From Ricinus communis (taxonomy: Eukaryota; Streptophyta; Magnoliopsida; Malpighiales; Euphorbiaceae), in assembly GCF_019578655.1 (NCBI RefSeq), contig NC_063261.1, positions 248,001 through 312,000 on the forward strand: a stretch of 64,000 nucleotides of DNA, in the 5' to 3' direction. A program made the position numbers and the translations under genes. Every line of letters begins with the position of its first letter. Within the stretch, counting starts at the first letter, position 1. Positions 33,560 through 44,884 of the stretch are shown piece by piece. The notes beneath the pieces were generated by a model. It was not told the DNA's origin. It searched no databases and saw nothing but the letters and a program-made list of their open reading frames with translations.

Positions 33560-35094
33560 AGTAGCTTAGAGTGAGAGTGTAGCGTGGGTAAGGTAAGGAA
33601 AGTGGCTGCCAGAGAGGAAGCCAAACCGTGCATGACTAATATGTGCGGAAAGCCAGTGCCTGGGAGTAAGCTCTATTGCTTGGGAGGATTGATTCCCCAT
33701 AACGAATAGGCTAGCTCTATCTCTCAATAGTTTAACAGCTTGCGTGAACAAAAATGGGGCATACCTGAGCATTTTAAGATTTTCTCTTAGCATTGGTAGA
33801 AATGAATTGGGCATTTGCTTCAATCATAGAGAGGTCAAGGATATCTTCTCTCCAAAAGACCAAGAAATTGGCAAGGGATTCATCCGAGATGTTCGACATT
33901 CATCCATCCATACACAATTTCTGCTTCCATTTTGATACATAGTTGGACCTTCTAACCATTGGTTTTAGCATGACAACCAAAGACTAAAACTCGGTCCGAG
34001 CAAGATCATCGAGATGTTTACACGTGGGGTCATTGCTGATGCCCCTTATATTCCAAACAATTGCAATTTTGGAAATTTTTGAAATAGAGTAGGGTAGGGC
34101 TTAGCCTCAAGTTTGGATTGTGCCCTAGTAGTCGCGCTTTTATCTTACCCAAGTGCTGCCATTTGTTTGCCTTGTTCGAAGGCTCCGGTTTCAAATCTTT
34201 ATCAAAGATAGATGATTGTGGGTCTTGAGAGGAGCTATTGGATTCTTCATCATGATTATTGGAATGAAGAGGCTTTGAGGACCTTCCTTCTAAGGAGAAA
34301 GCGCAAACTTGTCTTTGTACGACAACCACTAAAAAAGAGGGTTAACCTTTGGTTCATTAGATTCCAGGCCGGATGGATCTAGTGCATGATCCGTAGAAGG
34401 TCTTGATTATCAAAATTTTTTTTGCCAACTAGTTCCTCTTTCTGCTATCCCCGTGAGGAGAGCTACCGCTGGTATTGAAGCTGCGTTAACCGAAGGTGAT
34501 TTTCCAATAGCTAAATACTCCAATTTTTTAAGAACAAGAGCTTGGGGATTGTTATCTGGTTCAAGCTCTTCGCCCTGAGGACCATCTTTAATGAATTGAG
34601 ACTCCCACACACGAATCTTATTCAACTACTAGCTCCGCCCTTGGATAGAATGATGAGAGTTATCCCAATACAGATATCCCATATCTGCTCTCATTCAGCA
34701 AGCTCTCTAACACTAGTTAGCGCTAACCTCTTTACAGTAAACAAGTGAATAGACTTGCCTTCTCAGATGCCCGTAATCGTCTTGGTGTGGAGATTCGTCT
34801 TGGATTCTGCTTGAACTAATAGACATATGGAATATTGAAGAAACTTTATTAACTCTCCTTCGGGTTAAGTCTAAGGCACCTCTTCCCAATTCCAAAGGAA
34901 AGATTTTACAGTAGAGGAAGTCTTTTGGAAGTCAAGTTTGCTCCATCTGATATTACCACTCCATGGGCTTAAATAGCTCTCTATTAGTCAGTTAAACTAG
35001 AAAGAGTTTGCTTTCTTGCTGTGTTGTTCAGGACCGGGAAGACGATTGGATGCGATAAAGAGGTGGGAGGGCTATATGTGCTAGATGTGGCTTC
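33560..35094. other. Mitochondrial-like DNA with LINE fragments, left part
   Basis: Base composition changes from AT-rich nuclear repeats to the balanced, purine-run style of plant mitochondrial DNA. LINE-related blocks on the minus strand occupy 33740-34650. The segment ends at CTCAC (35095-35099), the target site of the LTR element at 35100-39699. The mitochondrial origin of this left part is inferred from composition and from continuity with 39705-47190; no mitochondrial gene is seen in it. Confidence 0.4.
33740..34650 (-). pseudogene. LINE (non-LTR) ORF1 end and endonuclease start, fragments
   Basis: Minus-strand blocks in order: AASIPAVALLTGIAERGTSW (34510-34430), typical of plant LINE ORF1 ends; DPQSSIFDKD and PEPSNKANKWQHLGKIKARL (34240-34130); IAIVWNIRGI (about 34065-34035), matching the WNIRGL start of the LINE AP-endonuclease; and ILDLSMIEANAQFIST (about 33845-33795), resembling the later SVIExHxQFIH segment. 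Frames shift repeatedly. Confidence 0.55.
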
Positions 35095-35099
35095 CTCAC
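35095..35099. repeat. Target-site duplication (left)
   Basis: CTCAC, repeated exactly at 39700-39704, flanks the element at 35100-39699. Confidence 0.8.
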
Positions 35100-36546
35100 T
35101 GATGTGCGTAGAATACATACATCTAAATGGGATTTTTAAGGCTGATTTTATGTACATTTGGATGTGAATTGGTCCTAACACTTACCCTATGTGTCTGTTT
35201 GTGTGTATTAGGTCCAAAAGAAGCCAAAGAGTGATAAAGGGAAGAATTAGAGCAGAATTGGACATCAAAGTTGCCGAAACAAGTCGAGTTTACGCATAAG
35301 GAAGCTGAACACGGCCGTGTTGGTTTTAACACTGGCCGTGTTCCCAACACGGGCACCAAAATGGCCGTGTTGGGTGTATTTGATAACAGAAAAAAAGATG
35401 TGTTAAGGAGCACGACCATAGAGAGCAACATGGGCATCAATACCAGGCCGTGTTCCCAACAGGGGCATCAACACCAGGCTGTGTTCCCAACACAGGCCTC
35501 AACATGGCCATGTTCTCGGCAGCTGGACGAATTAATTAAAAGAAAGAAAAGAGGGAAACAAAAAAAGTAGGGTTAGGATGTCCCAAACTCATTTTTTTCT
35601 CTCTCTAAGGGTTTTTTTGAGCTGGAACTAAGGAAAAAGGAGACTTGGACCATGGTTTCAATTGGATTCTCTTCGAAGATTGAAGATTGGGCGAGGTTCG
35701 TTGATTGGTTTCAATTCGAGCAAGAGGAACAAGAATCGATTCAAGATTGGGCAAGAGGAATTAGAGCTGTTTACTCTCATCTAAGGGTGTATTCGGGTTT
35801 CTCTACCCTTTACTCATTTGTTGTAATTGAATTCTTATGGGTTTTGATAATGAACATGATTAGCTAAACTTGTTAACCCATTGGGGTTCTTTATCTAGGG
35901 ATTTTTGTACTTAACTTTTGAATTGAATGTATTGATTTTCATTATTGGTTTATAATGGAAGTGCTTATTGATTTGTTCTTCAAGAATGATTATTGAAATT
36001 TGAATGTTCTTGAGAAAGACGTTTAGGTTTGGATTGTCCTTTGCAACCTAGGATTGAGTTCGCCTAGAGATAGGGTGTTCGTTCTACCGGATTGAGAATT
36101 AACAACTCTCAATAGTGTTAAATGGTACATAATGCTAATTTGGATAATTAGAGTTAGAAAGAGACTTCAACCTAATTAATCTAAGTTAAGATGTTAGTGT
36201 CCTTGAGAAAGGTGTTAATTGCATAGAGATTTTTCCACGGAAATTGAATTCAAGCAATTAATTCCATCTTTAGTTTCCATTCCCTAGAGACAAGAATTCC
36301 CAAGGAGTTATTCCTTAACTTGAATTAATCCTACCCTAGTAGCCGTAGTTAGATAACAACTAGAGTAGCTATTAGTTAATTTAGGAATTATTCATCATTC
36401 ATTTTAGGCTAATATAATAGAGAACAAAGGAGTAACTCTGGGCTTTCACTTTTCCGAGGAATACGACCTTGATACTTGCCATTAGTGCTAGACTGCATCG
36501 ATAGGTACACTGCCTTAGATTGTAGCTGCATAGATAGCAATTATCA
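35100..36546 (+). repeat. 5' LTR of copy A
   Basis: It begins TGATGTGCGTAGAATACATA and ends GCAATTATCA. It matches 59529-60961 along its length. Between 35300 and 35520 it carries a cluster of AACACGGCCGTGTT-type motifs in both orientations. Confidence 0.85.
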
Positions 36547-36552
36547 AGTTTT

Positions 36553-36570
36553 TGGTGCCGTTGCCGGGGA
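36553..36570 (+). other. tRNA-Asp primer-binding site, copy A
   Basis: TGGTGCCGTTGCCGGGGA has one mismatch to the complement of the plant tRNA-Asp 3' end (TGGCGCCGTTGCCGGGGA). Confidence 0.85.
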
Positions 36571-36697
36571 ATGTTTGAAAACTAGAGTGAAATTTGCTAT
36601 TTGTTAATTTATCCATTTTTTTATTTATTTCTGTTTTGTTTGTACATAATTATTTAGTTGAGGTTATGATTCAGGTAGTGGATGATAAGGGGGTTCA

Positions 36698-37866
36698 ATG
36701 CTAAACTCTTTGTATGACACGTTGGAAAATGGGATCAGGAACCAAGAGAGTCCTAAAAATTGGGATACCCGTGCATCTTTAGAAGCTCGAGTGGAATCGT
36801 TTTGCAGGGCTACCAATCAACTCTTCCCTCCTATACTTTCATCTCAAGTTTTTTGTGAATTTTTTTGTGATTTACATTTGAGTAATGATTGTCCATTGTG
36901 CAGTGATTTTACTCATTGTTCTTATAACTGTGAACAGGTGAATTATACGGGAAGTTGGCCAAATGACTCGTATGGGAGCAGCTACAATCAAGAGTGGAGC
37001 ACTCATTCACCCTTTGGATGGAGCTTAGATGGCCAAGAACCACCAGGATCTCAGCAACCACATCAGCAGCCTAATCTTGCACCTTCAACTCAAGATGAAA
37101 AGTTAGTGTTAGAGGAGCTGATATGAGGTTCTTTACAAGTCTTGAGGATAGATTCCAACAAACAAAGAGGGTACTCGAAGGTCAACAAGCCTCGATTGAG
37201 AACATAGAGCATCAAGTAGGCTTGATCTTCAAGTTACTAGCTGAAGAGCAATTGGGAACTCCATCAAACGCTACTGAATCCGAGGTACATTTGAGTGCCG
37301 TCACTTTGCATTCAAGTGAGAATTTATCTGGTTTATCTATTATGTTTGATGATGATGCTTATGTGTAAGACGATTCCTTGAACATGGAGATAGAACTAGA
37401 AAAGGAAGAGGCAAACATGATTCCTCTGAAAGACTACCAACAGGAACGTACAGTTGGTGATGTTGAGTTGCAGTTAGAGGAATTTTTGGTGGATTTTCCA
37501 CAAGTCCATTCGATGATGGAAGATGAGCATGAGTTATCCAATGAAGAAGTCTTGGAGGAGCTCGACTTTCTTCTAGCAAGTGAACCAAGCCAAGGACTAG
37601 AGAAATCTATCGACATTCCTGAAGAAATTGCCCAACCGTCGATCCTTCCAATTGGTGAAACTCCAGCTTTCAAATTGGAAGAGCCCCTAGAGCATCATGA
37701 CTACGTGCAAATATATGAGGAGCGAGTTTTGCCCATCATACTGGCAGCTTGCTTGACCATCGGGAAGAGGAATTTGACGATTAGTCCCCTAAGCGGATAC
37801 TTGAAGCCATTTGCTTGGAACAAGGATGGATGGTCATCAATCCCCACTGTTTGCTTTTCACCATGA
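36698..37866 (+). pseudogene. Degenerate gag-like ORF, copy A
   Basis: It corresponds to the 338-codon frame at 61140 in copy B. The frame opens MLNSLYDTLENGIRNQESPK and contains a knuckle remnant CEFFCDLHLSNDC, in which the second Cys of the C-x2-C pair is Phe. A one-base deletion near 37123 (CTGATATGAGG where B has CTGATGATGAGG) shifts the frame into a stop. A second stop (TAA at 37366-37368) replaces a CAG codon in B. After it, 37378-37866 continues open to CVCFSP-like residues, about 40 codons beyond the B stop. Confidence 0.8.
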
Positions 37867-38224
37867 GTCCAGCTAAGAAGACTCATCACATCAAAAAGAA
37901 GCATTTTTGGGAGGCATCCCAATTTTTTATCTTTAATTTCTAATATTATAACCTTGTGTTTTGAATTATTTTATTAGTTTTAGTTTTCATATTTTATTTA
38001 ATTTTTGTTTCAATTTCGATTTTAATTCTTTATTTTATTATTTGTAGCTTCTACCGAGGACGCACTGAATTTCCACTACACCAACCTCGGCGGACGATTA
38101 GAGCAGTCCCTTAGATTTTCTTTTTATTTTTTGCATTTATTTACTTTATTTCTTATGTACATGTCATGCATTTGGATTGCATTGCCTTTGTTTCTCTTTG
38201 ATGAGCATTACCATGCGGGGTATC

Positions 38225-38280
38225 CATAACATGTTACACTGAGGACAGTGTGTCCTTCAAGTGTGGGGTGGGTGATATTT
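38225..38280 (+). other. Conserved hairpin and internal polypurine-like tract, copy A
   Basis: ACACTGAGGACAGTGT (6-bp stem, 4-nt loop) is followed by GTCCTTCAAGTGTGGGGTGG. AAGTGTGGGG recurs as the terminal tract at 39688-39697. The same arrangement is in copy B at 62570-62610. Confidence 0.7.
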
Positions 38281-39699
38281 ATATACACTTGTTTTTTTGT
38301 ATTTTGTTTATCTTTTAGCTTTATTTATCTTGTGTGTTTTTTATTTTGTTTTTATTATTCTTGTATATAAAATTTTGATCCTTTTCTAGTGTATATATCG
38401 CATTTCATTTATCCCATCTTAGTTATTTGTTTATTCTTTGTGCAATTTTTTGTAAAATTTTGAAAATTTTTCACTTTGTTTCGATGCTCTTACTGTTGAC
38501 TTGCTTTTCAAATCCTGTTTATGTCCATGTGATCGGGTAAAATCGATAGTGTTGAGTCTTGGAAAAGAATGTAAGTTATTTAGTTTGAGTTTTGCACTAA
38601 GTTGCTCTGGTTTATTTAATTCTGTTTTGATAATTTTTGTTTAGAACCTACTCAAAAAGCACACTTATGAGAAATTGAGCCCCAATTGTAAGCATACACT
38701 TTATATGCTTTTATTTATTTCTTGTTCACAGTGCCAATTACTGTCTTTACTTTTAGAACTTGCTCGGTAATGCTTATGAGGGCCACAAGGAGAGTTTAAT
38801 ACTTTGGTATTACATTCTAGCCAAATAGCCTTCATTCATTTATTGATTCAGTAGATAACCCCTTCTTACATCATTTCTATCATATTTCATTACCACTTAG
38901 TTTTATTCTACTTTGGGTTATGATTTCGCATATGAGTTGTTTTTATTGGAAAATTTTATCTTGGGAATAGTGTTGGAAACTTGTAATAGCTTCCTTCAAT
39001 CCATAAGAAATTCACTATATTATGTGAATATTTCTTCCCTTATATATTTCAAAAAAAAAGAAAAAAATAATAATAAGAAGAAGAATAAGAGGGAAGGGTG
39101 ATGAAAAGAAAGAAAGTAAGTGAGCTAATTGTTTAATTGCTTTTAGGAGTTTATATTTTGACTTGATTCCTATTTCCCACCTTGGACTATTGTTCATTGT
39201 TTATCTCTTGTGATTATTGTGGCTTGTGTGCAGGTCATTTATCTCATCGCAGAACACCATAGGTTCAACTCTTACCAAATTTACCTACCCCTACCTAATC
39301 CCCATTACAATCCTTATAAAGACCTCTTGACATGGTTGTTGACTCTCCATAAGTGGTAGAAGTAGGATTTAAGAGCAAGCATATATTAAGTAAGGCAGTA
39401 TTTGATGCATTGAGCGATTAAACACTACCCTTTAAACACTTTGAGTGATTTGGATCAATCTTGTGAGGAGTTGGTTCTGAATAAATTTTGTTGAGATAGT
39501 ATTTTGTGAATCATTAGCATCTTGGTTGTTATACTTGAATTGATTGCTTCGTTTCTTTTTGCTTGACTTATGCTTATTAAGGATATGTGCAGGGGCTCTC
39601 TAGCCTGTTTATCAGTTTAAGTGTTATTCCTTAGTGGTTTATTTTCCTTATTTTACTTTTGATTTCTTGAGGACAAGTAATAAGCTAAGTGTGGGGTTA

Positions 39700-39704
39700 C
39701 TCAC
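39700..39704. repeat. Target-site duplication (right)
   Basis: CTCAC, identical to 35095-35099. Confidence 0.8.
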
Positions 39705-39961
39705 CATGACTTTCGGCATTGGTTATGACTTCACCAAATAAAGGAAATAAGGTATGGGACGGAAAGAAGAAGAATGCATCTAAAGCTAAAGCAGAGTATG
39801 CTGAAATTCAGTCCATTGCTAATTCCATTCCTTTCATAATGGTGGAACCCATTTTTCGAGGTTACGAGGTAAAGGGGCAAGGCTCCTGCCAAGCTAAAAA
39901 AAAGGCAAAAAATGGCCAGTTTCGCGCGCTACAACAGCCGTTTGCAAGGCCTTTGCCCTCT

Positions 39962-40007
39962 CGCTCCGAGGGCTAGGTTCAAGGGCTGGTCGAGTGGCTA
40001 TGCTCCT
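39962..40007 (+). repeat. Short inverted repeat, left arm
   Basis: 46 bp; its reverse complement, with three or four differences, is at 43250-43296 (shared core GGAGCATAGCCACTCGACCA). Dispersed short repeats of this size are typical of plant mitochondrial genomes. Confidence 0.85.
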
Positions 40008-41639
40008 CTCTGATCCCTTTGTTATGCTTGAGTGGCATGAAGCTACTGGGATAAAGGAAAGCTAATGTCTGATAACGTATCTAAGATAGTGGCAGTCGAT
40101 GGATATTAAACTAATTCCGCCCTAGAAGCGCGACTGAGACAAAACAAGATCTTGTGTCTTCCTCCATATCTCACTTTGACAAAGCCAAATCGTCAAATTG
40201 CATAGAAAGAAGATCCGGTGCGACGAGAACTCATCCAAATGCGGTTTTATTCTCTCAGTCATACAGTCTATCGCTCTCAGTAGTAGTTCATTGCTCATAC
40301 CCTCGGTGATGACTAGCAGTCCTTCTTGATTGAGTTCTCACCCTCTATTAATAGATCAAGAGTTCCGGCCCAGCTATGATTCCATCAACAAACCCGATTC
40401 GGTATAAAAGCTTAGCTTCTATTAAAATAATATATTTTAGAAAGCTATCAGAAAGCTTAACTGGTCTCCTCAACTCTATTTTTCACTCTCAAACTGCAAG
40501 CAGAAGGATGAGCCTTGGGGCCATCTTCCCAAAAGGTTCATTCACCGAAAAAGGGAAGGCAGACAGAAAGAGTAGATTGATAGATGGAAGAGTACCACCC
40601 AACCAAAAATGAAAGGAATCTCAGGTCTTATCCTGTTCATGGAAGTTTAAGGCAAACAATGTACACTACACTGCAGAGGCACGGGCTAAGAGATCATAAC
40701 AGTCAAATCCTCCACTCTTTTTTTCAATAAAATAATTCTCATCAGGTTCAAAAAATGTTGAGTCAAATCAAAAGGTTTGAATTGATGAGGAAAGGAATCA
40801 TAGGAGCTGGGACCACAGAGTTCCCTAGTTGAGGCACCAAATCACATGTCCATTCAAGTCCGGTCAAAGAGATTCATACCTCCACCAGTAGCAACATTGG
40901 TGTGGCATAGCTGCTATGCCCTATTGGCAAATGGAATGAGCTTTTAGAGGTTTATTCTGTCCAATATAAGCAAAATCCTATAAGTGAATTCTTCTGTGCC
41001 AGAAGTCTTATTTTAATAAATACAATAACCCTTATTTATAGAATGAATAAATCCATTTTCTACTTCACTTACCCGAAGGATCCTCCAACTAAGCCATCGG
41101 TAGGCACAACTCAGTATTAAGTTTATGGCACTAACCAACATACAAGATTTTATGGGTCGCACTCCGGAAGTGGCATAACAAAATAGCCCTAGTAGCTGCA
41201 TATGAATGGACAAAAAAGGATGGAATGCTCGGGTTCTTTTACAAAGACTCAGTTGCTAGGCCAATAGAAGTAGTGGGACTTTCCCTCTAGCGTACCTAAC
41301 TTGTGAAAAGCATGATTTACGATATGCACGGATAGAAGTAGCTACTTGGAATTGGAACCCTAGATGGATATCCCAATGGCACACCAAAGCCCGCCCAAGC
41401 CTTAGTCGACCTCCGGAGGACAACAATTTGTTTCTCTAACCTGAGATTCTCTTTTTCATTTTCCAGTAGAGGAAGGCAATGCTCTCTCTTTATTCTCTTG
41501 GGGAACGAGGGAACATCCAGGTACTTTATAGGAAAACTACCATTTTCTATTCCTCTTCAATGATCTGGAATTTCTACTAGGAGCCCTGTTCGAAAGGAAG
41601 CACTAGCTCTTATCGAAATTTACCTTTTGGCCATTACAA

Positions 41640-42370
41640 TCAGCTTCTTACTTCTTTCCAGAAAGATTTGAAGCTTCTTAAGATTCTGTTTATGGCCATT
41701 ATACAATATTAGAACATCGTTCGCAAAGAGAAGGTGTGAGAGTGTTGGGCACGATCTCAAAGCATGGGAAGGTGTTATCATTTTCAATGATACCAACTCC
41801 TATAGGCCTCGGCTTAGTACTTCTTCAGGTAAAATCAACAGGCTAGGTTTTGAACCCTTGTCGCAGCCCTTGAGAAGCTGTAAAGTACCCATGTGGCACA
41901 CCATCCACAAGCACTAAAAAGTGTTCACTGCATAAACATCCATGTATCAAATTCCACTATTTATCACAAAAGTCGAAAATTTTCATTACCCCTAACAAAG
42001 AAGCCCATTCGATCCAAAAAGATGCTTTTGCCATATCCTGAGTTTCTTTTAACCCCTCCCCCTCCTATTTAAAAAGTCTTTAGGTTTAAATTCCCTATCA
42101 CTTAAAGCCACGTTGTGAGCCAAGGAGATCTTCTTTACAATAGTGAGTCCTTTAACAAAAAAAAGCCCCTTGTTCTTTAAAAATTGATTCTAGGGGGAAT
42201 CCAACTCATTCTTCGAGCTAGAGATAATTTTTTTAGAAAAAAGTGACAAAGCTCTCCTTCAAATACCCCATAAATAAAGGTAGGTCGGAATTGGTGAAAA
42301 TTTGAAGGACTTTCCACTTTCGGAATAAGGGCAATGAAATTTTAATTCAAACTTTGCTTAACAACACCTT
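41640..42370 (-). pseudogene. LINE reverse transcriptase fragment
   Basis: Minus-strand blocks in RT order: NFIALIPKVESPSNFHQFRP (about 42350-42290), the LIPK...FRPI motif; IEWASLLGVMKIFDFCDK (about 42010-41960); HGCLCSEHFLVLVDGVPHGY then ASQGLRQG (41940-41855); and HLLFANDVLILYNGHKQNLK (41735-41675), where the catalytic FADD reads FAND. This is the L1-type LINE RT of plants. Frameshifts, stops and the Asp-to-Asn change make it inactive. Confidence 0.8.
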
Positions 42371-42768
42371 CAGCAAAGAAATTGTGAACCGCCCTGACCG
42401 GGGGTCGTATTCAATAATCTTCCAACAGAAAAGACCTGGGAATCCATCAATTTAAAGGATAGGGGAGGGCAATCTAACCAGGCTCTATTTTCACCGCATC
42501 ATGGATTTCTTCTTTTCATTATGGCGTCGAAACCTGGGAGAGATTTTCAGCATTAGTGATCATCGTGGGAATACATCTAAATAGATTAGGCTTAAGGTGC
42601 CACCCCCCGCTCGGAAACCATGAAAAGTAGAGCCCTTGAAAGTGCTCAGCAGCTTTGGCCCCCACCTGAAACACATGACTAAGGGTAGAGCCATCATCTT
42701 TAAAACTTCTTTTGAGTTCCTATCTTTATTTCTTTTTCCTTTGATCTTTATATTATGATATCAAAGGT

Positions 42769-43038
42769 TTCTGAAGTACGCTGATGACATTGTCATCGAG
42801 GATAGGCACGTAGCATAACTTTACCAAGAAGCCATGGACTAGCTTCAGATGACCACATCAAAAGAAAAGTCTCTGATCTCTGACCGTGGATGCCTAAAGT
42901 TTGCTAAGCAGTTTCTAATCAAGAAAGATTGGGTCAACATTAGTCCTGTCTCAGTCCCGATGGTTAGGGCTCTGGTACATAGTCTTTCTGTTGCTCCTAC
43001 TATCCACAAGGACAGGGTAAGACAAGCACTCTTTTAGA
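42769..43038 (+). pseudogene. Mitovirus-like RNA-dependent RNA polymerase relic
   Basis: The plus-strand frame reads FLKYADDIVIEDRHVA, stop, LYQEAMD, stop, then KSLISDRGCLKFAKQF and DWVNISPVSV. In mitovirus (Mitoviridae) RdRps the catalytic motif GDDIVIAD, a KSxxS..G..EFAKRF block and a SPVS block follow one another at this spacing. Here GDD reads ADD and two stops lie between, so it is a fossil. Such fragments are known in plant mitochondrial genomes, and this one sits upstream of nad7. Only the part from motif C on is recognisable. Confidence 0.65.
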
Positions 43039-43249
43039 CTTGGACTCAGGTTGAGTCAAAGTTTCTGAGGAGTGGAGCCACTCGACTATAAAGGAGAGGA
43101 GCAGAACCCCACGAAGCGGTAAAGTTAGAATGGGGAGCATCCCCCAGGACAGAAGTTGATTGAATGGGACAGTCATCAAACAAGCAACCAAGCATCTATT
43201 CTTATTCAAAGTGATTTCACTAATAGGCTAACAGTCTCGAACTTCTAGA

Positions 43250-43296
43250 AGGAGCATAGCCACTCGACCAGCTCTTGAACCTAGCCCTCAGAGCAA
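43250..43296 (-). repeat. Short inverted repeat, right arm
   Basis: Reverse-complement partner of 39962-40007. Confidence 0.85.
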
Positions 43297-44613
43297 AAGA
43301 GCGACTTTTATTGATTCGTGAAAGCAAGGGCATAGGAATCCTAAAGAATTTCTATAGCTTTTCTAGCTGGTTACCTTAATCTTGAAAGTTTGGTCTAAAA
43401 GTCTGGATACTATATTGTTCGAATTTCTGGGTCTTGAATTAGATTGGATAGCGGGGCAGGGAAGAAGATGAGGAGATAACGAGGCAATAAGGAACCTTAG
43501 AAACCCTTAGTCTTTCAGATACCCAATCCCACTAATGAGTAGGGCTTTAGAGCAGGTGTGCTAAATTAGCCTTCGAGTTTTGGCTCTTTCGATAACAAGG
43601 ACTTAAGGTTCTAACTCAACCTCTAGTTCTACTTCCGATTCTGCCTTACACTAGCCTATTGCTCCATTGCTAGAGCAAAGCGATTGGCGTGCTTTTGAGA
43701 GGAAGTTTTTATTCTACTGGTCTTCCTCTTGTGATTACGATTTCAAATACATACCAAACTTTCCAAAGGAGATGCCGGTGAAGACTACCTGCCAATAATG
43801 GACCTGGGCCTACTACCGCCCAGTAGCCTATGAAGTCTCAAAATGAGTAGTAAAGTAAAACTTCATATGAAAGGATGAAAGTTATCCCAATAGTAGAGAT
43901 CTTATACCAATAGTTAGTTGGATTGTCTTCTCCTTCGTACTTTTTCTTTCCTTGGAAAAGCATTATAGCCTATTTTTTTAGAGAAGAATGATTCCCTCAT
44001 TTGAGAACCGCCATTCATGCACTATTCCTCCCCACTAAAAAAAGAGCGATTGATAATATCGATAACCTAAAAAAATGCAGAAGTGAGCGTACCCAAAACC
44101 TCTCCTCTCTCCCCCTTTTTAGCCAACATCATCAACCCCATTTTTCACTTTGAATGGGTTAAAAAATCTGATGAATAGAAAGAAAGGAGATCAGTAAGAT
44201 ACACGGACGACTTGACTATAAGTATAGGTCAAATGTTTTTGTGAGTAGTAAGCAGTAGATTTCCCCTTATTTTTGGAAAGCTGGTGGCCGTGTGTAAATT
44301 GAATTCTTTCAAGGCAAGGGGCGGCCTGATTCGACATTGTTGTTTACTTTGATTCGGTCGAGGTGGTTTTTATTTACCAGCATGTAGGTGTTCTAAGTTC
44401 CTATGACCGAGTCTTTCTGGCCCCTGTGTACATCTTTTCTTAATGTATTAAAGAGGGCCTCTCTAACTGTGGTGAGTGTCCAGTAATGGCCATTCCTGGC
44501 TCAGCTCTGATAGTGCAATTCCGGAAGGAGTCGGTAGTTGGGCACTGGATCCCTTCGGACCTGGAAAACGTGTGACGCTGGGTCAGGGTTTGGTAAACCA
44601 AGTGGTCGCTCCT

Positions 44614-44884
44614 CTAGTTGAAGTATCGGGCCCATTTTTCATTGCCTAGGTTACACCTTCGGAATACCCCAGAAGGGAATTTTTCTCTACTTCGCTCAAT
44701 CTTCACTTTACGCCACGCCAAGTCCCTTTCCATCATAAAGCGTGGAATTAGACTAAGGGGAATCTCCATAGGAACTAGTCCCTCAGATTTCGCATGCAGG
44801 AGATCGAGACATAGCCCCAAGGCTATGGGGAAAGCTGCTCTCTCGGAAGTAAGTTTCCCCACCATCTTAGTGGTACTAGTCTAA
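44614..44884. other. Overlapping open frames on both strands, unrecognised
   Basis: Both strands are open for over 80 codons (plus 44618-44884, minus 44865-44614). Neither product matches a family I recognise. In mitochondrial DNA such frames are common and usually meaningless. Confidence 0.3.

Larger units (their letters stand above)
35100..39699 (+). mobile_element. Gag-only LTR retrotransposon copy A, missing its 3' LTR
   Basis: 5' LTR (35100-36546), tRNA-Asp primer site (36553-36570), gag-like ORF pieces (36698-37866), a long non-coding part with the GGACAGTGT/AAGTGTGGGG motif (38235-38275), and a final CTAAGTGTGGGGTTA (39685-39699). In copy B the equivalent tail is followed at once by the 3' LTR. 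Here it is followed by CTCAC, the same five bases that precede the 5' LTR, so the insertion has one LTR and a perfect duplication. No pol is present. Confidence 0.8.

Noticed and set aside
33566..33823. 85-codon minus-strand frame
   Set aside because: It only partly overlaps LINE endonuclease remnants that lie in another frame, and has no domain of its own.
44614..44884. A mitochondrial gene in the overlapping open frames
   Set aside because: Neither strand resembles a known mitochondrial protein, and both-strand openness argues against coding; listed only as an unassigned feature.
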